DNA of 40,551 bases from Bacillota bacterium (GCA_029219205.1 JAQXSY010000027.1:1-40551); one strand, 5' to 3'; positions 24,408 through 34,225 are shown, counted from the stretch's first letter. The notes: generated from the sequence alone by a model not told the origin. Translations and numbers: made by a program.

Positions 24408-27400
24408 TCAGACTTTTACGTCGACCTCACGTCCGAGCGCAAAAGAATAGACCGCCGTTACCGACACACGCTTTCCGAAAATCTTTTCACAGGCTTTTTT
24501 ATAATAACCGAGCTGACGGAAATGACGTTCGCAAAGCAGCCTTTCAAAAGCGTCCTCGTCCCTCTTCATTCCAAACGGAATACGGTCTGTCTTGTAATCC
24601 GCAACGGTTAACGTACCGTCCGGATTCAGAAATACGCAGTCTATAACGCCCTGAATAAGAATTTCTTCGTTTTCGAGCGTTTCCTTTTTTATAGAATTCT
24701 CGGTGAAATCGCCTGCCGGAAGCTTTATATTAAACCTCAGCTCACGTCTCACATCCTCCGACTCCGACATTTTACGGTAAAAATCGCTTTTAAAGAAAGC
24801 GTCAAGCGCCGCTGTATCTGCTTTTTCCGCATCGGAAGCAGACATAAACCCGAGACGGCAAAGACGTTTTAGTTCGTTTTCAACGCCTCCGCTCTCCGCC
24901 ATGCGAAAGTCGCAGAACTGCATAAACAGATGCGTTGCTGTTCCCTTTTCGGCAGCTCCAGCATATTCCGGCGCCTCGGTCAAAAAGCGAGGCGTTCTCA
25001 TTTCGCTCTCAGATACATCGTCCGGCGAGCAGGAATCCTCCCCGGTATCCAAAACCGACGGCGAAAGATCGGACACCGAAAGCTTTGCGGGAAGCTTTGC
25101 TGCCGCGCCGTACGGATATTTGAAATCTATTATGCCGCGAATAAAGTTTTCATCTGCCGTTTCGGACGGTATATCAGGCTGTGAGGCGCATTCTTCAGAA
25201 GTTTTTCCGGCGGTTTCTTCCGCTTTTCCGTATGTAATTTCGCAGAGCCTTTCGCCGGATGATAAAACGGCGGAAAGAATCCAGTTTATATAGCATGCGT
25301 TCTTTTTAAGGTCATAAAGCGACGCAGACTGCAAAGAATCCGCATACGCCCGGCTTTTTTCGATAAGAGCTTCGGGATCGGATGATGAAGAAGTAATAAT
25401 CAGTCTCTCTCTTGCGCGCGTCAGCGCCACATAAAGCACGCGCATTTCCTCCTCGCAAAGCTCTCTTAAGATCTCGCTGCCGAGCGCGCGCCTGAATAAC
25501 GAGTCAAAATAAGCGTAACCCGTACGGTCGGTCAGCTTTGGAGCCACCCCGAGCTTTTTGTCAATCATAATTCGGCTTCGGATATCCGTGACGTTGATTT
25601 TCCTTGCTGTATCACAGAGAAAGACCACGGGAAATTCAAGTCCTTTCGACTGATGCACAGTCATTATCCTCACCGCGTTCGATCCCTCGTTGTCAGGCTT
25701 TGCTTTTTTGGGCGGGGCCGAGGAATCTATAACGCCGTTTACGTATGTTATAAAATTGTAAAGCCCCTTGAACGAACCGTTTTCAAAGCTCCGCGCCGTT
25801 TCGTACAGCAAAAGAAGATTTTCCCTTTTCAGATAGCCGTCTTCGCCGGATCCGATTACGCTCATAACCGCTGCGTCGTCGTATAAATACCTGAGAAGCT
25901 CATCTGTCTTCTCCGCTTCGGCTTTTGCTCTGTATTCTTCAAGTTTTTCAAGGAACCTGCCGCATTTTCCGGTCTCGTCAAACGGCAAGTAAGATCTGAG
26001 CGCTTCGTAAAGCGTTGTTTGGGGAGATGCGCTGCGTATTCTTACGAGATCGTCGAGAGAAAATCCGAAAAGCGGGCTCTTGAGCAGCCCGGCAAGGTAT
26101 ACGTCTCGTTCTGGATTGTTTATACAATTCAAAAGACACATAACCAATAGCACTTCCGGGGTTTCGAAAAGGCTTGACGGACCGTCGCTGCAGCAGGGGA
26201 CGCCGCGTTTTTTCAGCGCTTCCTCAAGCTTTTCCGTCACTCCTCCGGAATTCTGCCTGAGCAAAACCGCAATGTCCGACGGACGTTTTCCCTCTTCTCC
26301 GATTATACCGGCAATACGTCCCGCAATATACTCCGCCTCTTCGCTGACTTTGTCTTCGCCTTCCGTTCCGACAACCGCAATTTCGGGAAGCATCTGCCCC
26401 ACGACGCCCGTCTTTCCGAAAACGAGATCGTCCTCCCGAGAATACGGCGTTCCGTTTCCCGCCTTGAAAAGATATCCGCAAACACCGTTGACAAATTTTA
26501 TAATCGGCTCGTCGCATCTGAAATTATGCTGCAAAAAGATTTTTTTCGTATCGTCCGAGCGGCGGTAGGACGCAAAAATTGACGGCTCGGCTCCGCGAAA
26601 TCCGTATATGCTTTGTTTTATGTCTCCAACCATGAATCTTTTTGCGCCATTGACGCATTTTCCGCGCGAGATAAGCGAAAAAATCATATCCTGTACGTCG
26701 TTCGTATCCTGATATTCGTCAATCATTATCTCGTCGAAGCCCATAGCAACCTTTTCGGCAGTCTCCGGATCGCTCAGAAGAATCAGCGCAAGTCTTTCAA
26801 GGTCGTTGTAATCAAGAAGCGCGCGCCTGCGCTTTTCGGCTGTATACCGCTTTTCAAATTCCGACAAAAGCGTATACAAATCGCGGCAGAAAAGCGCAGA
26901 ACGCTTTGCCGAATCTTCATAATCTTCTCTCGCGGTACGCAGGTATTTTCCTTCAAAAGCTTTTCTTTCGCCGGAAAAATCTGTCCGAAGAGATTTGTAA
27001 AACAGAATTTCAGGCGTCTGAAGCTCGGTTTTAACTCTTCCGAGCGGCGTCGGTTCATATTCCTTTACAAGCCGAAACGCTCCTGCCGTGTCGCGCCCAA
27101 GCAGTTCAAGCACGGCGGAAGTATGTGAAAGATCTGATTCAAATGATTTTTCGTATGGCAGAAAGTCCTGCTCCGCATTTATAAAATCCAGCGCGTTTTC
27201 GCAGACCTGTTTATATGAAATATAAAGCTCGCGCAGCTCATTGGCGGCAACTTCGCCCCATTTGGTGTCTTCAAACGGAAGCGAAGCCGCTTCCTCAAGC
27301 TCGTCTGCGCAGCGTTTTATAAAGTCTATGCCCTCTTTTTGCGACGATACTTTTGTATAGATTCCGGCGAAAACGTCCGCAAGCTTTTCGTCGCGCAGCG

Positions 27401-27911
27401 TTATGATATTATCAGTGAACGCCGAAAAATCCGCTATGCCGCTCTTTCCCGGCTCCGCGTTGTAGTAACTCTCGACCGTATCGTCCATAATTCTGCGAAT
27501 AAGCAGCTTCGTCTGTGCTTCTTCCGCAACACGGCTCTTTGCGGATATTCCGAGCTTCTGAAAATTGTTTTTGATAAGGTCGAGGCAAAAACTGTGAATC
27601 GTTGATATTTTCGCCTGAGGAAGCAGATTTTTCTGCCGCCTCAGCCTTGCTTTTTCGTTCGGATGCTCGCGCATCGCCTTGTTTAATGCGTCTCCGACAC
27701 GTTCGCGTATTTCAGAAGCCGCCGCTTTTGTAAAGGTTACAACGAGCAGACGCGTTATATCAATAGGTTCGTCGCCGTCAGTTATCAATTTAATGATACG
27801 CTCGGTAAGCACCGCGGTTTTTCCCGAACCCGCTGCGGCAAAAACAAGGATCGTGTCCGACCGGTCATTTATCGCTTCAAGCTGACTTTCAGTCCATTTT
27901 CGTTCATTCAT
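24408..27911 (-). CDS. addA: ATP-dependent helicase/nuclease AddA
   Basis: The 1167-residue UvrD/Rep-type helicase and nuclease subunit of AddAB processes double-strand breaks for RecA. The Walker A loop is AAAGSGKT (25-32). Further helicase motifs are LLDYNDLERL, IDEYQDTNDVQ (DExx), VGDIKQSIYGFRGAEP, HNFRCDEPI, VRIMTVHQSKGLEFPVV and VLYVALTRARERL. The C-terminal nuclease motif is VIDCVFLNPDGTLTVADYKTD. The start is the ATG at 27911, which overlaps the addB stop by 8 bases; the in-frame ATG at 28010 lies deep inside addB and would add a non-conserved leader. Overlap implies translational coupling with addB. Confidence 0.95.
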   Translation of the reverse strand: MNERKWTESQLEAINDRSDTILVFAAAGSGKTAVLTERIIKLITDGDEPIDITRLLVVTFTKAAASEIRERVGDALNKAMREHPNEKARLRRQKNLLPQAKISTIHSFCLDLIKNNFQKLGISAKSRVAEEAQTKLLIRRIMDDTVESYYNAEPGKSGIADFSAFTDNIITLRDEKLADVFAGIYTKVSSQKEGIDFIKRCADELEEAASLPFEDTKWGEVAANELRELYISYKQVCENALDFINAEQDFLPYEKSFESDLSHTSAVLELLGRDTAGAFRLVKEYEPTPLGRVKTELQTPEILFYKSLRTDFSGERKAFEGKYLRTAREDYEDSAKRSALFCRDLYTLLSEFEKRYTAEKRRRALLDYNDLERLALILLSDPETAEKVAMGFDEIMIDEYQDTNDVQDMIFSLISRGKCVNGAKRFMVGDIKQSIYGFRGAEPSIFASYRRSDDTKKIFLQHNFRCDEPIIKFVNGVCGYLFKAGNGTPYSREDDLVFGKTGVVGQMLPEIAVVGTEGEDKVSEEAEYIAGRIAGIIGEEGKRPSDIAVLLRQNSGGVTEKLEEALKKRGVPCCSDGPSSLFETPEVLLVMCLLNCINNPERDVYLAGLLKSPLFGFSLDDLVRIRSASPQTTLYEALRSYLPFDETGKCGRFLEKLEEYRAKAEAEKTDELLRYLYDDAAVMSVIGSGEDGYLKRENLLLLYETARSFENGSFKGLYNFITYVNGVIDSSAPPKKAKPDNEGSNAVRIMTVHQSKGLEFPVVFLCDTARKINVTDIRSRIMIDKKLGVAPKLTDRTGYAYFDSLFRRALGSEILRELCEEEMRVLYVALTRARERLIITSSSSDPEALIEKSRAYADSLQSASLYDLKKNACYINWILSAVLSSGERLCEITYGKAEETAGKTSEECASQPDIPSETADENFIRGIIDFKYPYGAAAKLPAKLSVSDLSPSVLDTGEDSCSPDDVSESEMRTPRFLTEAPEYAGAAEKGTATHLFMQFCDFRMAESGGVENELKRLCRLGFMSASDAEKADTAALDAFFKSDFYRKMSESEDVRRELRFNIKLPAGDFTENSIKKETLENEEILIQGVIDCVFLNPDGTLTVADYKTDRIPFGMKRDEDAFERLLCERHFRQLGYYKKACEKIFGKRVSVTAVYSFALGREVDVKV

Positions 27912-30900
27912 CTTCCGAAACCGTTCTCTTTCCGTCTCCGCGCCTGCAAACAGGCAGCATTGCACAATATCTGCACGCATCGTTCCTGCTGTCCCGGATA
28001 GGTTCCGCACAAGCCCTTCCGTTTTTCATTTCAAAGCAGATATCGCGAATTTTCGATTCAATGTCGTTCATAAGCTTTCCGAATCCCTCCACGGTTTCAA
28101 GAGGCATTGCCGTTGAAAAGCCGCCGTCCTTTTTAAGCTTAACAGGTATATAACGCCCCTCAAGCTTTTTCTCCATAGCCTTCAGGACATCTGCGTCATT
28201 GATAAGCATACCGCTGCGTTTAAGAGAGGCGGCAACTCTGCTCATAACCTCGCTCTCGTCCGTTTCAGGATCGACCGTTATTCCGGGCAGCTTTGCGGAA
28301 TAGTACAGAACTCCGGCAGGAACCGCTTTTTTGCCGCTGCCGCCGACGGAGTCGAGAAACGCGCCGCCCTTGTCGTTCCATATCGAAAACAAATAAAGCA
28401 GCATCTGAAGATTCAGTCCTCGGCTGATATCCGACATGGAAAAATCCTTTGTCCCGGTCTTGTAATCAACAACACGGAAATATACGTCGCCGTTATGTGA
28501 AAAAATATCCACACGGTCAACGATACCGTAAATGTATGCGGAAGTTCCGTCGGGAAGAGGAATTTTGAGTGGCGGCACCGCGCCGCGCGTGCTGTCGTTC
28601 GATATGGGAAGCTCAAACAGCGCGGGTCTGAAATCACTCTGCCTGAATTCGTCTGTCAGGTCCTTCATAAGCAGATACACGGTCTTCTTTAATCTTGTAA
28701 ACAGCGCCGCCATACGATTTGTTGCCTTACGGCCGGTGCCGCAGTCTCTGAACAGCGCCTCGGCGCACTCTTCAACAAGCTCTCCGGCAAGCTGCCTGAG
28801 CTTTTCGCCGTCAAGCTCGGGGTCAATTTTGCCGTCCGGCAAAACCGCACGCCTCATGAATTTTTCGAGTATTCTGTGAATTATATTTCCTGTGTCCGCA
28901 GCGCCTATATCAGCCTTCCTGTCCTCGTTTAGTCTTACAATATATTTGCAGCTGTAACCGAATGCGCACAAGACGTAAGAATCAAGTCTCGACTGAGTCA
29001 TACTGACGTTTCCTCCGAACAGAAGTTTTGCCGTGTCCTCCCCGAGCTGTTCGTTTTCAGCTCCGAGAGGCATAAGCGCCGCTTCATATTTTCGTCTGAA
29101 CTCTTCGTTTTCATATAATATTTCATGAAGCTTATTACCGAACGGCGTTTTTTCAAACGAATACCTGAACGCAGTCCCGGCGTCTGCAATTTTTTCACAT
29201 GACGGCATATCGCGCCACTTTTTCGGACTGAGCAAAGGAAACAACACTTGAAGTTCTGCGCACAAACCGGACGGCTTTAGGGCTTTTCCGCCCATATCCG
29301 CGCCGGAATACAGCACAGTTACGCTTTCTGAAGCGCAAAACACGGATTTATAAAGCAAATAAAGCTCGGAAACAGTCCTCTGCTCCCCGGACACGGACAG
29401 TTCGATGCCGTACGTTTCAAGTGCAACGCGTTCGTTTTCTGAAAAAACGCCTTCATCAAACTGCGACTTCGGGAACGAGCCTTCGTTTGCTCCGATGATG
29501 TACACATGCTTAATGTTTCCGGTTCTGAGACGGTCTGCGGAACCGATAATCACTTCATCAACAGTCGCGGGAAGCACTCCGATGTCCGTCTCTCTTATAA
29601 CAAAGGAAAGCAGTTCTCCGTACTGCTCTGGCGTAACCGAAAGCTCTCCGGCAGCATAAACCAGCTCGTCAAGCGCATCAGACAGCGCATTCCAAAGCTG
29701 TACGCCCTCTATTCCGCTTTTTTTTGCGGACCGCTCGTCGGCGCCGCTCTCGCGCAAAAACCTAAACAAAGCCTCGGACGCCGAACGTACGGACGTCTTT
29801 TCGTCGGCAAACACATCAAACAGTTTAATAAGCGGCACAATAAGCTTTTCCCGCGCCGCGTTGACTTTTACAAGAAACTCCCGTCCCTCTTCGGAAATTT
29901 CTTCTTTGTAGCCGTCCGGATTCATGCTCCAACCGTATTCATCATACCAGCGGGAACCGTTTATATTCCATTTTTCAGTATAATACTCAATCGCGTCGCA
30001 TTCTTCTGACGTTATATCTGTAAATCCTGTTTTTATGTATGAAATAACGTCCTCACGCCGCCAGCCTCCGGTTCTGATTTTAAGAGCGGCGATTATCAGT
30101 CTGAAAAGCGGCTTCTCGCACAGATCAACCCGTTTTGACATATGGTACGGGATTTTGAGTCTTTCAAGCGCGGAATCTATAACACCGTTCCAGGAGTCCG
30201 CGTCACGCGCAACCACCGCGATATCGCGGCATCTGGCTCCCTCGCGAAGTTTTTTCATTATGTCGCAGGCGACCGCATCGGCCTCGGAATAAATATTTTC
30301 GCATTCGATTATTCTTATCGCTTCATTCGGCTGATCAAACTGGCCGGCGTTCTCCGAAAAAAGATTTTTTTCGGCAAAGCGCAGTTCGTCATTTTCAAAG
30401 CGGGGCCGCCCGGTAAGCACTGTTTTCCGAAGCTCGGCGCCGGATGAAGCGCAAAGCCTTTCAAGCCGTCTTCCGGACTGTACGTTAACGCCGAACAGCT
30501 CTCTTTTGTCATCCGGGTCGTAGCCGAGCGTTACCGCAACACGCTCCGCCTGACGGAAAATTCTGCTTATAATATCGTATTCCTGTTTTGTGAAGCCGTC
30601 GAAAGAGTCGATAATCACAGTCGCCCCGCTGAAGAAACCGTTAACCGAAAGAAGCTCCCCGGCTTTGGTCAGATCGTCGGCCGGGTCGTCGTAATGCTCC
30701 TTAAGCAGAGCGTAATACGCCGCGAGTATGACGGATATATCGGCAAGCTTTCCGGCCAGCGTAGGATTTTCACTTTGGAGGTCTTTTGAGGCGTCGCTCA
30801 GTTGCCGCAGCGAAACCGAATACTTTTTAAATTCGTCCGCGGCGGAAAGCAGCAGCGGCACAAATCTGTCGCAGGACTCAAGCATTCCTCCGTACTCGCG

Positions 30901-31212
30901 CAAAGCCGGCGCGACGCTGAACAACGCCTGCCACATTATGAGCGCACAGGCGCCTCTCCTGACATAATTGAAGGAAAGTCCCCCATACTCGCGAAACACG
31001 CGGTTGCACAGCCTCTTGAAATTAAGCACTTCCAATCTGTCCGTCGGAAAAGCTCCGTCGGTCATATCGGCGATGCGGCGCTCGGTCATAAGCGCCTGCT
31101 GCTCCGGCACAATGACGAATACCCTTTTTCCCTCTGAAAGCGCTTCAACGGTAAGTTCGGCGGCCGCGGTGCTCTTGCCGCTCCCAGCGCCTCCGTAAAT
31201 AAATGTTACCAT
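27904..31212 (-). CDS. addB: ATP-dependent helicase/nuclease AddB
   Basis: This 1102-residue partner of AddA has a P-loop GGAGSGKST at residues 7-15, a degenerate helicase region, and a C-terminal RecB-type nuclease with VVDYKTGTKDFSM. Iron-sulfur ligands are visible as a Cys in YVLCAFGYSCKY before the nuclease and the C-terminal CRYCAMLPVC (C-x2-C-x5-C). AddB gives the complex its Chi recognition and 5'-strand nuclease. AAGGAG precedes the ATG. The gene starts 15 nt after the T-tract of the preceding terminator, so no room is left for an ordinary promoter between them. Confidence 0.95.
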   Translation of the reverse strand: MVTFIYGGAGSGKSTAAAELTVEALSEGKRVFVIVPEQQALMTERRIADMTDGAFPTDRLEVLNFKRLCNRVFREYGGLSFNYVRRGACALIMWQALFSVAPALREYGGMLESCDRFVPLLLSAADEFKKYSVSLRQLSDASKDLQSENPTLAGKLADISVILAAYYALLKEHYDDPADDLTKAGELLSVNGFFSGATVIIDSFDGFTKQEYDIISRIFRQAERVAVTLGYDPDDKRELFGVNVQSGRRLERLCASSGAELRKTVLTGRPRFENDELRFAEKNLFSENAGQFDQPNEAIRIIECENIYSEADAVACDIMKKLREGARCRDIAVVARDADSWNGVIDSALERLKIPYHMSKRVDLCEKPLFRLIIAALKIRTGGWRREDVISYIKTGFTDITSEECDAIEYYTEKWNINGSRWYDEYGWSMNPDGYKEEISEEGREFLVKVNAAREKLIVPLIKLFDVFADEKTSVRSASEALFRFLRESGADERSAKKSGIEGVQLWNALSDALDELVYAAGELSVTPEQYGELLSFVIRETDIGVLPATVDEVIIGSADRLRTGNIKHVYIIGANEGSFPKSQFDEGVFSENERVALETYGIELSVSGEQRTVSELYLLYKSVFCASESVTVLYSGADMGGKALKPSGLCAELQVLFPLLSPKKWRDMPSCEKIADAGTAFRYSFEKTPFGNKLHEILYENEEFRRKYEAALMPLGAENEQLGEDTAKLLFGGNVSMTQSRLDSYVLCAFGYSCKYIVRLNEDRKADIGAADTGNIIHRILEKFMRRAVLPDGKIDPELDGEKLRQLAGELVEECAEALFRDCGTGRKATNRMAALFTRLKKTVYLLMKDLTDEFRQSDFRPALFELPISNDSTRGAVPPLKIPLPDGTSAYIYGIVDRVDIFSHNGDVYFRVVDYKTGTKDFSMSDISRGLNLQMLLYLFSIWNDKGGAFLDSVGGSGKKAVPAGVLYYSAKLPGITVDPETDESEVMSRVAASLKRSGMLINDADVLKAMEKKLEGRYIPVKLKKDGGFSTAMPLETVEGFGKLMNDIESKIRDICFEMKNGRACAEPIRDSRNDACRYCAMLPVCRRGDGKRTVSEDE

Positions 31213-31226
31213 ACCTGCTCCTTTTT

Positions 31227-31270
31227 AAAAAAAAACGGCGGCTCGCGGCGCAATTCGCCGGAGCCGCCGT
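31227..31270 (-). terminator. Terminator or attenuator between the topoisomerase gene and addB
   Basis: On the minus strand ACGGCGGCTC pairs with GAGCCGCCGT, with an inner GGCG/CGCC, and a run of T follows. It sits only about 15 nt before the addB start codon. Confidence 0.85.
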
Positions 31271-31275
31271 ACCGG

Positions 31276-33270
31276 TCATTCGTCCAGATCAATATCGGAC
31301 ATATAGCGCGACCCGTTTTGGGCTATGAATTCTTTTCTTGCCGGAAGATTGTCTCCGAGAAGAGTCTCAAATATGTAATCGGTTTCCTTCGCGTCGGCTT
31401 CGGTTATGCGGATAAGCCGTCTGGTCTCCGGATTCATTGTTGTCTGCCACATCATGTCGGGCTCGTTTTCACCGAGTCCCTTCGAACGCTGAAGCGTGTA
31501 CTTTTTACCGTCAAGCTTCTTTGTTATCGCGGCAAGCTCTCCCTCTGTATAAGCAAAATACGTTTCTTCCTTGGTATTTATTTCATACAGCGGAGACTCG
31601 GCGATATAAATTCTTCCTTCCCTGATAAGAGTCGGCAGCAGCCTGTAAAACAGCGTGAGAAGCAGCGTCCTTATCTGAAATCCGTCCTTGTCGGCATCGG
31701 TACACAAAATAATTTTGCTCCATTTGAGCTGAGAAATATCAAACGGAACAAGGTCTCCCTTGACCTTTCCTTTAATCTCGACGCCGCAGCCGATTACCTT
31801 AAGAAGATCGGTTATTATCTCGCTTTTGAAAATTTTCTCGTACGGACTTTTCAGACAATTCAGAGTTTTTCCCCGCACCGGTATAATCGCCTGAAATTCC
31901 GCCGCCCTTGCAAGCTTGCAGGAAGCCAGCGCCGAATTTCCTTCAACAATATAAAGCTCGCGCCGCTCGGGATCCTTTGAACGGCAATTCACGAATTTTT
32001 CAACGCGGTTTGATAGATCCGTCACGCCGGTCAGTTTCTTTTTCAGATCGAGGCGCGTTGATTCCGCCTGCTCGCGGCTTCGCTTGTTTATCAGCACCTG
32101 AGAGCACATCCTGTCTGCTTCAACAGGACGTTCGGCAAAGAACACCTCAAGATTGTGCTTGAGAAACGTCGTCATTGCTTCGGCGATAAACGAGTTTGTA
32201 ATTGCCTTTTTTGTCTGGTTTGCGTACGATGTCTGCGTCGAAAAGCTGTTTGTAACAAGAACCAGACAGTCTTCAACGTCGGCAAATGTTATTTTCGATT
32301 CGTTTTTGTTATATTTTCCGTTTGCTTTCAGATATTTGTCAACTTCCGAAACAAACGCCGACCGAACCGCGCGCTCCGGAGAACCTCCGTGTTCAAGAAA
32401 GCTTGAATTGTGATAATACTCAATGACGTTTGTTGTGTTTGAAATGCAGAAAGCGGCTTCGATCTTCAGCTTGTATTCGTCCTTGTCGTCCCTGTCTCTT
32501 CCCTTTGTCTCGGTTTTCCACAACACGGGCTGAGTCAGAGTATCTCCTCCGGCAAGCTCGGCAACATAATCAATTATTCCGTTTTCATATATATAATCAA
32601 ATTCCTCGGGCTTTTCTCCGGCAAGCCATTTCAGATGAAATCTGATTCCGGAGTTAACGACCGACTGCTTTTTCAGCATATCGGAAAAATATTCAAGAGG
32701 AATATTTATATCCGTAAAAACATCAAGATCCGGCTTCCAGCGAACGACCGTTCCCGTTCTTTTTTCTTTTTTTGAAAGCTCTGTAATTTCAAGCTCTCCA
32801 ACCGGCTCTCCTTTTTTGAACGATATACTGCTGCACTGCCCGCCGTTGTACGAGCGCACGTCCATATATTCAGAGCTGTACTGAGTTGCGCACGCTCCGA
32901 GTCCGTTGAGTCCAAGAGAGTATTCGTAAGCGGAGGAGCCGTCGTTGTTGTTGTATTTTCCTCCGGCATAAAGTTCGCAATAAATAAGCTCCCAGTTATA
33001 ACGTCCTTCCTTTTCGTTGAAGCCGAGAGGAACTCCCCGTCCGAAATCTTCAACCTCAATCGAAAGATCGGGATATACGGTTATATTTATGACATTACCA
33101 TAGCCCTCGCGCGCCTCATCGACAGAATTTGAAATTATTTCAAAAACCGAATGCTCACAGCCCTCGAGTCCGTCCGATCCGAAAATTACGGCGGGACGCT
33201 TGCGCACTCGGTCGGCGCCCTTAAGCGAAACAATGTCCTGATTTGTGTATTCGTGTGTCTTTTTCGGCAT
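31276..33270 (-). CDS. Type IIA DNA topoisomerase B subunit (GyrB/ParE-like)
   Basis: The protein has 664 residues. The N-terminal GHKL ATPase has EIISNSVDEA (Mg-binding Asn near 48) and GLNGLG (120-125). The transducer follows, then a TOPRIM domain with EGNSA (443-447) and DADKDG (525-530). The C-terminal QRSKGLGENEPDMMWQTTMNPETR is the usual GyrB/ParE tail. The first TOPRIM motif reads EGNSALAS in place of the common EGDSAGGS, and the ATPase loop is GLNGLG in place of GLHGVG. These features fit a divergent second GyrB/ParE-like group found in Clostridia rather than the main gyrase. Such genes usually stand beside a ParC-like A subunit, but none is here. It is divergent from the QueG-like gene. 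Confidence 0.88.
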   Translation of the reverse strand: MPKKTHEYTNQDIVSLKGADRVRKRPAVIFGSDGLEGCEHSVFEIISNSVDEAREGYGNVINITVYPDLSIEVEDFGRGVPLGFNEKEGRYNWELIYCELYAGGKYNNNDGSSAYEYSLGLNGLGACATQYSSEYMDVRSYNGGQCSSISFKKGEPVGELEITELSKKEKRTGTVVRWKPDLDVFTDINIPLEYFSDMLKKQSVVNSGIRFHLKWLAGEKPEEFDYIYENGIIDYVAELAGGDTLTQPVLWKTETKGRDRDDKDEYKLKIEAAFCISNTTNVIEYYHNSSFLEHGGSPERAVRSAFVSEVDKYLKANGKYNKNESKITFADVEDCLVLVTNSFSTQTSYANQTKKAITNSFIAEAMTTFLKHNLEVFFAERPVEADRMCSQVLINKRSREQAESTRLDLKKKLTGVTDLSNRVEKFVNCRSKDPERRELYIVEGNSALASCKLARAAEFQAIIPVRGKTLNCLKSPYEKIFKSEIITDLLKVIGCGVEIKGKVKGDLVPFDISQLKWSKIILCTDADKDGFQIRTLLLTLFYRLLPTLIREGRIYIAESPLYEINTKEETYFAYTEGELAAITKKLDGKKYTLQRSKGLGENEPDMMWQTTMNPETRRLIRITEADAKETDYIFETLLGDNLPARKEFIAQNGSRYMSDIDLDE

Positions 33271-33300
33271 TATCTTATCCCGTTTCTTTACAATTTGTTA

Positions 33301-33329
33301 TTGTTTAATAAAAACATTTGCTGTATAAT
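33301..33329 (+). promoter_or_regulatory. Promoter of the QueG-like gene, predicting a leaderless mRNA
   Basis: TTGTTT (33301-33306) and TATAAT (33324-33329) are 17 bp apart. The predicted start of transcription, about 7 nt past the -10, falls on or next to the ATG at 33336. Confidence 0.6.
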
Positions 33330-33335
33330 TATAAT

Positions 33336-34112
33336 ATGGATATTATTGAATACTTCAGTTCGATGTCGCTTGTCTGCGGAATCGTTCCGGTAAGCGAATG
33401 TAAAATCAATCGCCCGTATCTCATCGAACGTGCGGGCTTCACACCGGTCAGCGTCATTATGATAGCCGCGCCGTACCGCTGCGCGCCTTACGACGACCGC
33501 AATATTTCGATATATGCGGTTCCGCGCGATTATCACTGCTTTTTCAGAACACTTTTCGAAAGCTGTGTACCGGAGCTTGAAAAAGCCCATCCCGGATTTC
33601 GTTTCGCGGAATTTGCGGACCATTCCCCGATTGCCGAGGTAGACGCCGCGCAAAAGGCGGGTCTCGGAGTTATAGGAGAGAATAATCTTCTGATTAATCC
33701 GACATACGGTTCGTACATTTTTCTCGGCGAAATATTAACCGATCTGACGCCCGAAAAATACTCCGCACCTGTTGAAAACCGATGCTTAAAATGCGGAAAA
33801 TGCAGGATGAGCTGCCCTGATCCGAACGGCTGCCTTTCAGCCCTGACGCAAAAAAAAGGCGTGCTGACCCCCGATGAGGAGGAAAAAATACGAAAAACCG
33901 GCTGTGCATGGGGCTGCGACATCTGTCAGAGCGTTTGTCCGATGAACAAAAGCGCAAAGCTGTCCGGCGTCGGATATTTCAAAGAAGGCGCCAACCCGCA
34001 TATTACAACGGATTTGATTTTGGAGATGAGCGATAAAGAATTCGGAGAAAGAGCGTATTCCTGGCGCGGCCGAGAGTGTATTCTGCGCAATCTTCGCATA
34101 ATCGGCTGCTGA
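33336..34112 (+). CDS. queG: Epoxyqueuosine reductase-like protein (QueG family), two 4Fe-4S clusters
   Basis: The protein has 258 residues, shorter than typical QueG (about 310-380) because it ends soon after the ferredoxin domain and lacks the HEAT-like tail. The cobalamin-binding N-terminal half has SIYAVPRDYH, FADHSPIAE with Asp95 at the catalytic Asp position, AQKAGLGVIGENNLLINP and YIFLGEILTDL. Cys150/153/156/160 and Cys194/197/201 plus Cys166/190 can hold two 4Fe-4S clusters. QueG makes queuosine in tRNA from epoxyqueuosine. An earlier in-frame TTG at 33318 lies within the promoter, so the ATG at 33336 is the start. No Shine-Dalgarno is present. The short form could also be a QueG-like reductase with another substrate. 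Confidence 0.78.
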   Translation: MDIIEYFSSMSLVCGIVPVSECKINRPYLIERAGFTPVSVIMIAAPYRCAPYDDRNISIYAVPRDYHCFFRTLFESCVPELEKAHPGFRFAEFADHSPIAEVDAAQKAGLGVIGENNLLINPTYGSYIFLGEILTDLTPEKYSAPVENRCLKCGKCRMSCPDPNGCLSALTQKKGVLTPDEEEKIRKTGCAWGCDICQSVCPMNKSAKLSGVGYFKEGANPHITTDLILEMSDKEFGERAYSWRGRECILRNLRIIGC

Positions 34113-34196
34113 TTATATTCATCTTAATTGTAACACATTTACATTCTGTTGTCAATATCGGAGGGTCGGCGAGGCGGTTCGTCCGACTTATTTGTG

Positions 34197-34225
34197 TTGA
34201 CTTTTTACATGTTATGGTTTATAAT
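34197..34225 (+). promoter_or_regulatory. SigA promoter of the aroQ-to-mltG gene run
   Basis: TTGACT (34197-34202) and TATAAT (34220-34225) are 17 bp apart. The transcript would start near 34232, 56 nt before the aroQ start. No further strong promoter is seen until gapA. Confidence 0.75.

Noticed and set aside
24901..31198. Several 70-170-codon plus-strand frames across addA and addB
   Set aside because: All are shadows of the long minus-strand genes and show no ribosome sites or recognisable domains.
34165..34187. Terminator after the QueG-like gene
   Set aside because: The GTCGG/CCGAC stem is only 5 bp with a 13-nt loop, and no real T-run follows.
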